64,000 nucleotides of DNA. Origin: Haloarchaeobius sp. FL176 (lineage in GTDB: Archaea; Halobacteriota; Halobacteria; Halobacteriales; Natrialbaceae). The stretch lies in NCBI RefSeq assembly GCF_024609245.1, contig NZ_JANJYH010000010.1:1-64000 (forward strand). The letters run 5' to 3'. The notes under the pieces are model-generated. The model did not search any database and had not been told where the DNA came from. It saw only the letters and a program-made list of their open reading frames with translations. Positions 27,401 to 34,735 of this stretch are shown here, in pieces. The stretch's first letter is position 1. Each line of letters opens with the position of its first letter. Both the position numbers and the translations under genes were made by a program.

Positions 27401-27511
27401 AATGTCGTCGAATATGAAAGCGGGCGCGTCAGAGAAAACGGCGATGAGTTGGTGACAGTCTACACCGATATCGACCTGACACCAGAGGGCTCCCAGCTAC
27501 TCAAGCAATGA
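24458..27511 (+). CDS. VirD4/TraD-like coupling ATPase
   Basis: This 1017-residue protein starts at a GTG that overlaps the previous gene. Walker A is GTTGYGKT (132-139), followed by VYFDPKGRDS, a hallmark of TraD/VirD4 and TrwB. Walker B lies at VLCDEFDDI (D381, E382), and LSSQYPSQF follows. Coupling proteins bring the DNA-protein substrate to the channel. No membrane helix is seen at the N-terminus, unlike classical VirD4, so anchoring may depend on a partner. The C-terminal about 450 residues are acidic and not recognised; the NIEAETTTPDRPAKVL stretch looks domain-like. Confidence 0.8.
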   Translation: MFDRFLGRDDEQDGEPEETAECDDTSPEAVTDGTPESDADQRAATTPGPRTLLGETYDITEQETDKVGTRRVITETESEGTVAGPYVREMLEAGVSRDPAPLWIGYDEDPQTGFREAPLRFESLFRHIWITGTTGYGKTTELLNMMVQWAYSGYGFVYFDPKGRDSRELLRKLPEDRLDDVVWIEPGSSEHDKTVGLNFLEIPDCNTEEERENEIENRIENLKAIFDTDEYWGINMESITESMGRAMMQSDQPFSVIDMYFTLLHAERREEFALDVEDPYVREFCFEIARMDDETIRPLLKRIKSWVENSVIRRIISHRESTIDFRDIIDNDRIVIVRTPVENTDIKKMVTLGVMRNLWSAIQQRSYENNTDPDPYFVLCDEFDDIASKNLDIESMLARARSMRLSVTLSSQYPSQFEEDTRKAMQNNCDNLIAFSVNDIDDARLLMKRFRNYTAEDLISTDQYKAWTKLPLEGGRYSEPVLLRTFPAYPPLRSADTVDDIIKASLDQYGTDPLTDAEIMQNLIYSDANEAADPTQILDVTMAEAIRAVQIREDSREANDWVGVAPVDEELSTRLENNHPGIDYADDDLPEIRDASPLIDVELHDGDVVTRLSEAGEAEVQPDTGSVPSAGGSDHDAVLVETEQALTERGFSVDILEQDGSEQPDATATHPAHDTVFNIEAETTTPDRPAKVLQNLRRAHESERVPIFVVRAGDTDETDWASRVENILSVPLRELADGTEQFYNCDEVVSFGGGATAHGGVTGVRPASDTNRTVWTREDGERVLSDGETEFTRVSDEGPLSKHDVPAYYTHDRESGQYTVFEHGDTHSFDSRDAFKAAWTPIKQPFIPDISLPDPAYTHDSYVVMILPAEGPPMLFQNGETYPLGESSDDVDLWPGESTNRHHQTPPSIPAEESSGARSSTTQEVEVDPDSDGIEAFATMHIREAEGAQVPKETLFQAYSAWTDQHDIDGTNSVWFSRKLGNVVEYESGRVRENGDELVTVYTDIDLTPEGSQLLKQ

Positions 27512-27868
27512 TTTATATCATAATTTTGGATGGATATGAGTCAAATGAATACCATGAACAATTGGACCAGAACCAGAATTTCAAATCAGGCGTGTATAGG
27601 CATCAGGGCCTTGGATTTGGTTTTATACCGCATTCTGTTCAGGGTAAAACAATTGTTCAGGGTAAACCATCCATCCGTGTTCAGGGTAAAAACCGCATTA
27701 CAGGAGCAGTGTTCAGGGTAAATCGGCGGTCAAAACCAACTAGTATAGAATGGGTTGACCCCGTTGGAAAGGAATGGGAACAGCACAGCAGCCGCAGGGC
27801 ATTTTATCAACATCGTGATAGAGGAAATGGAATGTCCAGAGGGACGCTCACCACGAGGGTGACTGGCC
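27512..27868. other. AT-rich spacer before the primase-like gene
   Basis: These 357 bases are clearly more AT-rich than the flanking operons. They hold a TATA-like GGTTTTATACC at 27619-27629 and, 7 nt later, the first of four 13-bp direct repeats. An open frame spans it (from 27508), but its amino-acid text is low-complexity and driven by the repeats, so I do not call a gene. Confidence 0.5.
27636..27722 (+). repeat. Four 13-bp direct repeats (iteron-like)
   Basis: TGTTCAGGGTAAA occurs exactly at 27636, 27654, 27678 and 27710. Start-to-start distances are 18, 24 and 32 nt. The array lies between a TATA-like box and the primase-like gene, so it may be a replication origin or the binding site of a regulator. 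The uneven spacing rules out a CRISPR array. Confidence 0.75.
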
Positions 27869-29134
27869 GTGTCTGAGTCGCCGGTTTCTGTCTCGGTGCT
27901 TCCGGAAGTGATCCGCGAACGCGAGCAGTGGGTGTGCTGGCGCGAAGAGAAACGGGAGGGGAAACCGACGAAGATTCCGGTGATGCCGGGGACCGGGAGA
28001 TTCGCTTCGTCGACGGACCCAGAAACGTGGGGTGAGTTCGAGCAGGCACTCGAGTACGCCGAGACGGAGTACGCTGATGGTGTCGGGTTCGTGTTTACCG
28101 ACGATGACCCCATCGTCGGTGTCGACCTGGACGACTGTCGTGACCCCGAGACGGGCGAGGCCAATGACGCAGCGCGGGACATCATCGACCGATTGGACTC
28201 CTACACGGAGGTGTCGCCGTCCGGGACGGGCTTTCACGTACTCATCAGGGGTGAGCTTCCAGACGGCCGGAACAGACGGGGCAGCGTCGAACTGTACGAT
28301 ACAGCACGGTTCTTCACCGTCACGGGCGACCACGTCGCCGACACTCCGAGCCGGATAGCGCGCCGGCAGGACGCTCTCACAGCGGTTCACCGTGAGTACG
28401 TCCAGGACACCGAAACGAACACAGACTCCGACTCCGGGCACCGTGACGCGGCTGACGAACGGTCAGCAACGACCCGGCCGGTCGATGTTGAGAGTGACCT
28501 CGAGGACGAAGAACTGCTGGAGAAAGCCCGGAATGCCTCAAACGGGTCGAAGTTCGACCGCCTCTGGAACGGGAGTACAGCCGGATACGACAGCCAGTCC
28601 GAAGCCGACATGGCACTGTCTTGTCTGCTGGCGTTCTGGACCGGCGGCGACCAGACACAGGCGGACCGACTCTTCCGTCGTTCTGGACTGCTCCGTGAGA
28701 AGTGGGACGAAGTCCACTACGCCGACGGCTCAACGTACGGAGAGAAGACTATCGAACGGGCAGTCGCAACCACCTCGGAGTTCTACGAACCGACCGGTGA
28801 CGACGACACCGCGGACGAGCGCAAAAGTACTACGAACGCTTCTTCGGATGTCGACGGCGATGACTCCCAGCCGAGTCGCGCGTATCTCGTCGAGAAGAAT
28901 CAGCTGTTGACCGACCGCGTTGACGAACTCGAAGCGACAGTCACAGAGAAACGCGACCGGATCGATACGCTCGAAGCGGAGATCGAGCAGCTCACCGAAG
29001 CACTCGATCGCCGTGACCAAGACCGAGAGGAGTCCCACGACGCGGCTGCTGTGAATACCGGTGAGCGAGGTGGTGAGTCCGAGACATCGTCCGTGTGGGG
29101 CCGGACGAAACGGTTGTTCGGAAACTCTGAGTAA
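27869..29134 (+). CDS. Primase-like protein (NrS-1 polymerase-type domains)
   Basis: This 421-residue protein begins at a GTG. Residues 1-150 look like a prim-pol fold: GVDLDDC (D86, D88) and SPSGTGFHVLI (117-126) are in the right order for the metal and nucleotide sites. The middle part (SEADMALSCLLAFWTGGD, then LFRRSGLLREKWDEVHY) matches the domain after the polymerase core in NrS-1-type primase-polymerases. The C-terminus is a coiled coil (LTDRVDELEATVTEKRDRID). No helicase domain is present. It probably primes replication or transfer of this element. A broken relative lies at 43719. Confidence 0.7.
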   Translation: MSESPVSVSVLPEVIREREQWVCWREEKREGKPTKIPVMPGTGRFASSTDPETWGEFEQALEYAETEYADGVGFVFTDDDPIVGVDLDDCRDPETGEANDAARDIIDRLDSYTEVSPSGTGFHVLIRGELPDGRNRRGSVELYDTARFFTVTGDHVADTPSRIARRQDALTAVHREYVQDTETNTDSDSGHRDAADERSATTRPVDVESDLEDEELLEKARNASNGSKFDRLWNGSTAGYDSQSEADMALSCLLAFWTGGDQTQADRLFRRSGLLREKWDEVHYADGSTYGEKTIERAVATTSEFYEPTGDDDTADERKSTTNASSDVDGDDSQPSRAYLVEKNQLLTDRVDELEATVTEKRDRIDTLEAEIEQLTEALDRRDQDREESHDAAAVNTGERGGESETSSVWGRTKRLFGNSE

Positions 29135-29242
29135 CGGCGAGGCACCGATGTAGTGTTTCTCAGGGGGCGTCTCATGTACCACACCAATAAGGAAACTATT
29201 CCCCGGAGTAAGAAATATATCCACCGAGTCGAAAGAACACGT

Positions 29243-29776
29243 ATGGCCGATTCAGAATCCACGACCGGACCACCGCCGTTTGAGGACGCCTTCAGCGGCG
29301 AGGATGTCGAACAACGCATCTACGGGACGGTCCTACAGACCCGGGAGCCAGCGACGGGGAGCGAAATCGCGGAGCGTGTCGATTGTGACCCGAAGACAGC
29401 CCGAAAGTACCTCAACTGGTTTGCGGACCTCGGCATCGTCACGCACCACGACGGGCATCCGGCCACCTACGAGCGCAACGACGCGTACTTCGAGTGGCGA
29501 CGCATCAACCAGCTCGCTGCAGACCACTCTGTCGAGGACCTCCAGCAGCGCGTCCGCGAGCTGACGACCCGAATCACCGACTACGAGGATGCGTACGACG
29601 CCAGGACACCGGCCGCGGTCGACGCAGTCGCCGTGGTGGAGGCGAGCGACGAGCGGACGATTGACGACGTGTACAGTGACCTCGCCGACTGGGCGACCGC
29701 ACGCGAAGAGCGCGAGCGCTACGAACGCGCCCGCCAGCAACGCGCCAGCACCGACGGCGAACCGGCCTCAGGGTAG
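29243..29776 (+). CDS. Winged-helix DNA-binding protein (DUF7342-like), possible antitoxin
   Basis: The ATG at 29243 is chosen over an earlier in-frame start because AAATATATCC lies about 26-30 nt upstream. The 177-residue product has an HTH (ATGSEIAERVDCDPKTARKY, then LNWFADLGIV) followed by a helical region and a charged tail. It resembles a haloarchaeal family listed as DUF7342. The next gene starts 8 nt later and looks like a TumE-type toxin, so this protein could be the antitoxin and autoregulator. Confidence 0.65.
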   Translation: MADSESTTGPPPFEDAFSGEDVEQRIYGTVLQTREPATGSEIAERVDCDPKTARKYLNWFADLGIVTHHDGHPATYERNDAYFEWRRINQLAADHSVEDLQQRVRELTTRITDYEDAYDARTPAAVDAVAVVEASDERTIDDVYSDLADWATAREERERYERARQQRASTDGEPASG

Positions 29777-29784
29777 GACTAGCG

Positions 29785-30219
29785 ATGGGACCACCAGCTG
29801 GAGATGGGAGCAGCCCCGCCCCCATCGACCGTCCGATTCTCGAATTTCTCCAATCCCGGCTGCAAGCCACACAGCAAGTCGAACAGGCGACCACCACGGA
29901 CGCCAACGGGCATCTCGAACTCCGTGTTGTGTTCACGTCGGCGTACTATCCCGCGACTGTCGACGAGGCGACGCTTGCTGTTCGCTGGTATACGAACGAC
30001 GACTTCAAAATACACTATCGGGAGATCCATCCGGAACACGCCTGGGAGTGCCGGTGGGATCGGCACCCGAATCCCCACAACACACGAGACCATTTTCATC
30101 CCTCGCCTACCGCCCCGACGCCCGGTGACGACGCTTCGTGGCCGACTGACCACCGTGATGTCCTGCGACTCGTCCTCAACGAGGTCGAGCAGCGGATCGC
30201 AGACCTGTGGGACGAGTAA
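29785..30219 (+). CDS. TumE-like (DUF6516-type) toxin candidate
   Basis: This 144-residue protein has the order of features seen in TumE-type toxins: a central beta segment (LAVRWYTNDDFKIHYRE), then CRWDRHPNPHNTRDHFH, then a helix (DVLRLVLNEVEQRIADLW). The aromatic-Arg-Trp-Asp and spaced His residues are the recognisable part. It sits 8 nt after an HTH gene, as in TumA/TumE-type pairs. Toxicity is inferred, not visible. Confidence 0.5.
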   Translation: MGPPAGDGSSPAPIDRPILEFLQSRLQATQQVEQATTTDANGHLELRVVFTSAYYPATVDEATLAVRWYTNDDFKIHYREIHPEHAWECRWDRHPNPHNTRDHFHPSPTAPTPGDDASWPTDHRDVLRLVLNEVEQRIADLWDE

Positions 30220-30323
30220 GAGGGTCCACCACCCGTGACTGTTGATCCACGCCAGGAGGTGTGGTTTTATTGCCACCAAGAGTGGTGAGGCGCGTCACCA
30301 AGCCCGCCTCAAGTGATTCTAGT

Positions 30324-30554
30324 ATGAACGAATACCTAGACAACGACGAGTACGTCAACATCGGACCCGAAACCCTTCCACCCGCAGTGGCTGAAATCCC
30401 TGCTGACCGCGTGAACAATACCAAACCGACTCTCTCAACTGACGAGCACTACGAAAAGCTAGCAAAACACGAATTCGTACTCCGAAAAGAACGCGGCGAA
30501 GAGATCCCGGAGTCGCTCAGAGAAGCCGTCAAAGACCTGAAAGCTGGCCTCTGA
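30324..30554 (+). CDS. Small acidic protein, function unknown
   Basis: This 76-residue product starts MNEYLDNDEYVNIGPETLPP and has a helical second half (HEFVLRKERGEEIPESLREA). An upstream in-frame ATG exists, but the internal ATG gives a more typical N-terminus and follows TATA-like GTGGTTTTATTGCC by about 50 nt. The gene ends at the edge of the GC-rich gene-free zone. No family was recognised. Confidence 0.5.
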   Translation: MNEYLDNDEYVNIGPETLPPAVAEIPADRVNNTKPTLSTDEHYEKLAKHEFVLRKERGEEIPESLREAVKDLKAGL

Positions 30555-31579
30555 GTACGGCCGCCGACCTTTTTTCTCTGACACGGTCTGTCTGTCCCGC
30601 CCCACCAGGACCGTGAGTATGGCAGCATCATCGCGACCGCCTGTCGGGTGTGTCCGCACGGGTCCGTTCGGGGTGGACTCCTCGGGTTGTGCGCGCTCCG
30701 GCCATGCAGACCGTTCCTGCCGGGCCCGGGCTTTCGCGTTTCCGTTGCGTCTGCGACGGACGGGACACGGTCCTGGGCCGGGTCGGGCCGAGTGCAGCCG
30801 CCCGATGCCGGATTCACCCGAGAGCGGGCCTGCGAGCGCTCGGCCCGCGACCGGGCTCACCCGGGGCCGGGCCGGCTGCATCTTCGCCTGCGAGCGCCGA
30901 CGCTCGAAACCGCCCTCGCGTCGGCTCCCGCTGGGCTCAGACGCGGCCTCTTTCGCGGTCCGGGTCGGGCTGCTCGCCGTGACGGCGACCCCGACGACCG
31001 CTGCCGGGGTCGCCGTCACCCGCGCTCGTCGGCCATCGGTCCCTCGTTCCTCGGAACCGATGACCGTCCTCGCGCGGGCTGGCTGCGCTGCCTGCCGGGC
31101 GTGCGCTCAAACTCGCTCGGCGCGCGGGGACGGTGCCGGGCTGCGGCTCCCAGCCCCGAGCTTCCACGCTCGCGAACGAGTTCGCTCGCACGGACTCCTC
31201 GGGGACTGGTCGCCGGTCCGGGCTGTGTCCCGCGCGCCGTCACTCGCTGCGGCCTTATGCGAGGCCGTCCACCGACGTAAACCGTGCTGCTTGCCGTCTC
31301 TGTCCCGCCTTGCGTTGCGTCTTCGACGGACGCGGCGAGACAGACCCGCGGGTCAGCAGGATTACGTCGGTGAGCGCGCGCTCACCACGAGCTTCCACCC
31401 CTCACTGGATTGTCTGGGAGTCTCGCCGGCGTCGCGGCGCGCCAGTACTACACCGAAGGCGCGCCGCGACCGCCTCGGGGACAACGTCCCTGGGAGGACG
31501 ATGTGACGAAAGCCATGGCTGGAGAGTCGTGGTGTCGGAAGAAGACGCCGAGTGAGCGCCTTCGGAGCTACAGACTACA
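30555..31579. other. 1-kb very GC-rich gene-free region
   Basis: All six frames contain long open frames here simply because the DNA is so GC-rich; none has a recognisable domain or haloarchaeal acidic composition. It starts with a T-run (TTTTTTCTCTG at about 30570), a likely terminator for the gene before. A long inverted repeat lies at 30979-31019 and a short one (GCGAAC-GA-GTTCGC) at 31172-31185. Two related hairpin words, GTTGCGTCTGCGACGGACG and GTTGCGTCTTCGACGGACG, occur near 30744 and 31315. The last about 20 nt before the RPA-like gene (GTGAGCGCCTTCGGA) recur before the second RPA-like gene. Confidence 0.5.
30979..31019. repeat. Perfect 15-bp inverted repeat
   Basis: GTGACGGCGACCCCG pairs perfectly with CGGGGTCGCCGTCAC across 11 nt (ACGACCGCTGC). 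It is the longest perfect stem I found in the window and lies in a gene-free zone between the transfer operon and the RPA-like gene. Confidence 0.75.
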
Positions 31580-32479
31580 ATGTCATCTAAGAACCGCTTC
31601 GGTAATGAAGTTTCGGTCGATGAACAGGCATTCGAGAAACACGAGGAAGTCGAATACGACGAGGACGGGTTCGAAGTCGTCGACGAGACCCCAGAGTTCC
31701 GGGCGACGGTCGAGATGGAAGTGCAGGCGAAGGTCGATTCGAATCATCCCGACGCTCGTGTCCAGGACGGACCGGACCACATGGTCGGGAAGACGCTCGA
31801 AGAAGAAGAGAAAATCAAGGCGCGCGAAGCCGAACTGGAACACATCAGTACTCAAAGCATCCTCGGGAAACAGGTGGGTCGAGAGGCGCGGACTCGAACC
31901 GTCGCAGCCACTCACAGTGCGGAGCGGCGCGAAACGTTCGAAAAGCGTAGAGCAAGCGTGAACCCCCTGGCTCACCCGGACGAACCGGACCCCCGTGAAA
32001 AACTCGAACGAACGCAGCTGGCGGCTGTGAACAAACAGTCGATGCGGATGGTCGAAAAGCTCGATGGCTGGTCACGGGCGGCCGTCAGTCGGCGGCTAGC
32101 CGAAGCGGTCGTCACCGGGATGGACATGATGAGTGCAGTCGTCAGCGTGTTCGAAGAGCTACAGACGGCACCTGGACAGATGCTGCCACTCGGAAAGATC
32201 GAGGACGTGGATCAATACGAAGTGTGTATCCAAGGGACGGTGACCCAGCTGTGGGAGCCGTCAAACTCGGCCATTCAACAGGTCGGACTCATCGAGGACG
32301 AGACGGGGAGAACGAAATTCACGGTCTGGAAGAAGTCGAACCAACCCCTGGTCGACGAAGGCGAGCGCGTGCAGATTCACGGTGCAGCGCGGAACTGGTA
32401 CGAGGGGCGCGTCTCGGTGGCCCTGACCGGCTGGAGCATCGTCCATTTCCCAGAACGCGGGCGATGGTGGGAAGCGTAG
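31580..32479 (+). CDS. RPA-like single-stranded-DNA-binding protein, copy I
   Basis: This 299-residue protein has an acidic N-terminal region, a helical middle and a C-terminal OB fold. The OB strands read YEVCIQGTVTQLWEPS, then VGLIEDETGRTKFTVWKKSN, then VDEGERVQIHGAARNWYEGR, which is the RPA/SSB pattern. It likely coats single-stranded DNA during replication or conjugation of the element. A second, interrupted copy lies at 50460. A T-run (CCCCTTTTTTGC) follows the stop. Confidence 0.75.
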   Translation: MSSKNRFGNEVSVDEQAFEKHEEVEYDEDGFEVVDETPEFRATVEMEVQAKVDSNHPDARVQDGPDHMVGKTLEEEEKIKAREAELEHISTQSILGKQVGREARTRTVAATHSAERRETFEKRRASVNPLAHPDEPDPREKLERTQLAAVNKQSMRMVEKLDGWSRAAVSRRLAEAVVTGMDMMSAVVSVFEELQTAPGQMLPLGKIEDVDQYEVCIQGTVTQLWEPSNSAIQQVGLIEDETGRTKFTVWKKSNQPLVDEGERVQIHGAARNWYEGRVSVALTGWSIVHFPERGRWWEA

Positions 32480-32652
32480 CCGGCTAGCGCGGTCTCCCCT
32501 TTTTTGCTGTGCCCCAACACCCACGACCCGCCGCCCCACCCACCTCCACGTACCGGGCGGTTCACTGCGTTCACCGCCGGGCTTTCGCCACCGCGTTCGT
32601 CAAGACAATCTCGAATAGCGGAGAAAAATTGTCTGTCGATAGTCTGAAGTAC

Positions 32653-33381
32653 ATGGACTTCGAACTAAATCGTATGACCTCAGATTACGATCAACTACGC
32701 TCAGACGGTGGAATCAGGACACTCGACCCACCCCCAATCGACGCACTCGACGAAGAGACACTCGAGCCGGAAACGCTAGCACAAAACGCCTCGCGGCTCG
32801 AAACCATCGTGGAACTGCTCAACCACCCAGCACTCGCCCGAGTCTACGTCTACGTGTGCTACTGGGGACCGGTCGCCCCGCCGGCAGTCATGGAGGCACT
32901 TGACCTCTCGAAATCGACCACCTACGAGTACGTCGACCGACTGGTCGACCTGGGCCTCGTCGACCGTGACGACTCGACGCGCCCCCAGCAGTTGACTGCC
33001 GATCCGATCATCATCGTCGAGCAGTACATCCCGATCGTCATCACGCCAACCGTCCTCCACGCGCTCGCGCTCCAGGAGATCGATGAAGACATCTCGTACT
33101 TCATGGACCGCTACGGCATCGGGAAGCTCATTGCCGCGTTGCGAGGTGCCGGTCTCCATTTCGCGGGAGAGACCACCCAGCGGATGGTCGCCAGCGACAT
33201 CGACGTGCGCGAGACGGAGGCGATGATGATCGTCTACGCGCTCGAACCCGCGCTGGCTGTCGGCCGGGAGCACGACCCATTCTTCGAGTACCTCTTCCCG
33301 GATGTGCATGACGAGATGGAACTCCCCGATCTTGACGAGATAGCTGGTGCCCCGACGAATTCGGCGGACACCGACGAGTGA
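32653..33381 (+). CDS. Winged-helix regulator paired with a PIN gene
   Basis: The ATG at 32653 is preferred to an earlier in-frame start; a second ATG at 32674 is also possible. The 242-residue protein has a winged helix (PPAVMEALDLSKSTTYEYVD, then RLVDLGLVDRD) and a helical C-terminal half. It stands 9 nt before a PIN-domain gene, the layout of a toxin-antitoxin pair in which the HTH protein is the antitoxin. The family resembles one listed as DUF7437 in haloarchaea, but I am not certain of that number. Confidence 0.65.
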   Translation: MDFELNRMTSDYDQLRSDGGIRTLDPPPIDALDEETLEPETLAQNASRLETIVELLNHPALARVYVYVCYWGPVAPPAVMEALDLSKSTTYEYVDRLVDLGLVDRDDSTRPQQLTADPIIIVEQYIPIVITPTVLHALALQEIDEDISYFMDRYGIGKLIAALRGAGLHFAGETTQRMVASDIDVRETEAMMIVYALEPALAVGREHDPFFEYLFPDVHDEMELPDLDEIAGAPTNSADTDE

Positions 33382-33390
33382 GTCCGATAA

Positions 33391-33921
33391 ATGGGTCGAG
33401 ACACACCATTATCCCCCGACCAGGATGTCCTCGTCGACGCGAACATTTTCTACGCGATCGGCCGTCCCTCGAACCCCCAGTATCGCCGCTTCCGAACTGC
33501 AGTTCAGAATGCCGGCGTCGTCTGCAAACTTCCCCAGCGCGTGATTGGCGAACTCGGTGGCCCAGAGACGGATCGAGTCCGGACGGCCCTCGACGACGGC
33601 TGGGCCGAAATCATCGAGGCAACCCCACCGACGGACGGGGACGCTGTCGCCGCGAGCGATATCGCCAGACGGACTATCGCGAGCGAAACCAACCGAGCAG
33701 AACACGAGGTCGAAAAGACCGATGCGATTCTCGCAGGGCTCGCCATCCAGTACGTCAGAGACCACTCACCGTCGACCGTTGTCGTGCTCACTGACGATAA
33801 CCCTGCCAGAAAGGGCATCAAGAACGCAGCTCAATCGCAGGGGTACGAGGAGACGATTACGGTGTACGGCTTGGTGGACATTATCGGTGACGATGCCGGT
33901 GACTCAATGCGACTGATTTAG
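33391..33921 (+). CDS. PIN-domain (VapC-like) nuclease
   Basis: This 176-residue protein has the acidic set of PIN nucleases in order: D16 (VLVDANIFY), E54 (VIGELGG), D111 (EKTDAILAGLA) and D135/D136 (VVLTDDNPAR). These bind Mg or Mn and cut RNA in VapC toxins. It follows a winged-helix gene by 9 nt, so a type II toxin-antitoxin pair is likely. The RNA target is unknown. Confidence 0.75.
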   Translation: MGRDTPLSPDQDVLVDANIFYAIGRPSNPQYRRFRTAVQNAGVVCKLPQRVIGELGGPETDRVRTALDDGWAEIIEATPPTDGDAVAASDIARRTIASETNRAEHEVEKTDAILAGLAIQYVRDHSPSTVVVLTDDNPARKGIKNAAQSQGYEETITVYGLVDIIGDDAGDSMRLI

Positions 33922-33969
33922 GCCAAGAGGTGCCCGATTCTTGTTGGTGTGAATCTCAGCTCAAAATAG

Positions 33970-34662
33970 TTATGAACGAACGGAAAACCTAGCAGCGACC
34001 CCATAGTTAGTTTCGTAGTTGTTCTCAACTTCCTTTTCAGACGTGACGCCCCAGTACACGAATCGATACTCTCCATTCGTAAGCGGTGCACAGATATGAT
34101 ACGTCGGCGAGTGTCGAACTGCGTCCGAAGCACCCTCTTGTGTGAACGTGAGTTCCCACTGGAATCCGGCTCCCGGGTCGTGCCTCACGCCTTCATCGGA
34201 CCACCCTGCAAATACTTCTTCCCGTCCGAATATCGTCCGCCACTGGTTCAAGTCCCGGTATTGGATATCGAACTTGCCCTTGTTCCCGGAACTATTAGTT
34301 TCGCCCGAAACATTCTGCAACCTCGCAACTAACGTGTCCCCTACTGAAATCGACCCATTCTCGATCTCAAGGACGAACCCAGCGAGCCGTCCGTAACATT
34401 CTACTATCCAATACGGGTCGATAGACTGATACCCATCTCGGCAGGATTCAGCCATGTCCGCACTCCCATCAGTTACCGGAGTGGCTGTTCTAATCTCTGT
34501 GGTATTTGGAGTCTCCGTGGCGGTTTCGGTCTGGGTGTTCGTTGGCTGTGTCGTTGTCGATTCTGAGTCGTTTTGAGATTCATCGGTGAAGAGACACCCT
34601 GCAGTTGTACAGGTTAGAGCTGCGGTTAAGCTCAGTAACTTTCGTCGGGTTGGAGGGCACAT
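33970..34662 (-). CDS. Secreted lipoprotein of the protease island
   Basis: This 230-residue product has a signal (RRKLLSLTAALTCTTAGC) ending in a lipobox, then a long Ser/Thr/Gln linker, then a compact beta-rich domain (WIVECYGRLAGFVLEIENGS). The domain has no family I recognise. It ends 49 nt after the PIN gene on the other strand. The gene is less GC-rich than the surrounding backbone and precedes a serine-protease gene, so it may be cargo that works with that protease. This partnership is inferred. Confidence 0.55.
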   Translation of the reverse strand: MCPPTRRKLLSLTAALTCTTAGCLFTDESQNDSESTTTQPTNTQTETATETPNTTEIRTATPVTDGSADMAESCRDGYQSIDPYWIVECYGRLAGFVLEIENGSISVGDTLVARLQNVSGETNSSGNKGKFDIQYRDLNQWRTIFGREEVFAGWSDEGVRHDPGAGFQWELTFTQEGASDAVRHSPTYHICAPLTNGEYRFVYWGVTSEKEVENNYETNYGVAARFSVRS

Positions 34663-34735
34663 ACAACAAATTCACCATCCACAATGCCAAATTATTTTTG
34701 GTAAAATACTAATATTATATTGATGTATTAATTTG

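Noticed and set aside
27636-27722. Four direct repeats considered as a CRISPR array
   Set aside because: The repeat is only 13 bp, spacing is uneven (18, 24, 32 nt) and no cas genes are present.
27508-27876. A 122-codon open frame that overlaps the VirD4-like stop
   Set aside because: Its text is dominated by the nucleotide repeats (VQGK three times), lacks acidic haloarchaeal composition and crosses a TATA-like box and the start of the primase-like gene. Low-probability gene.
30613-31506. Long open frames on both strands in the GC-rich zone
   Set aside because: They are Arg/Ala/Pro-rich and overlap each other in several frames; stop codons are rare simply because of high GC. No domain was recognised.
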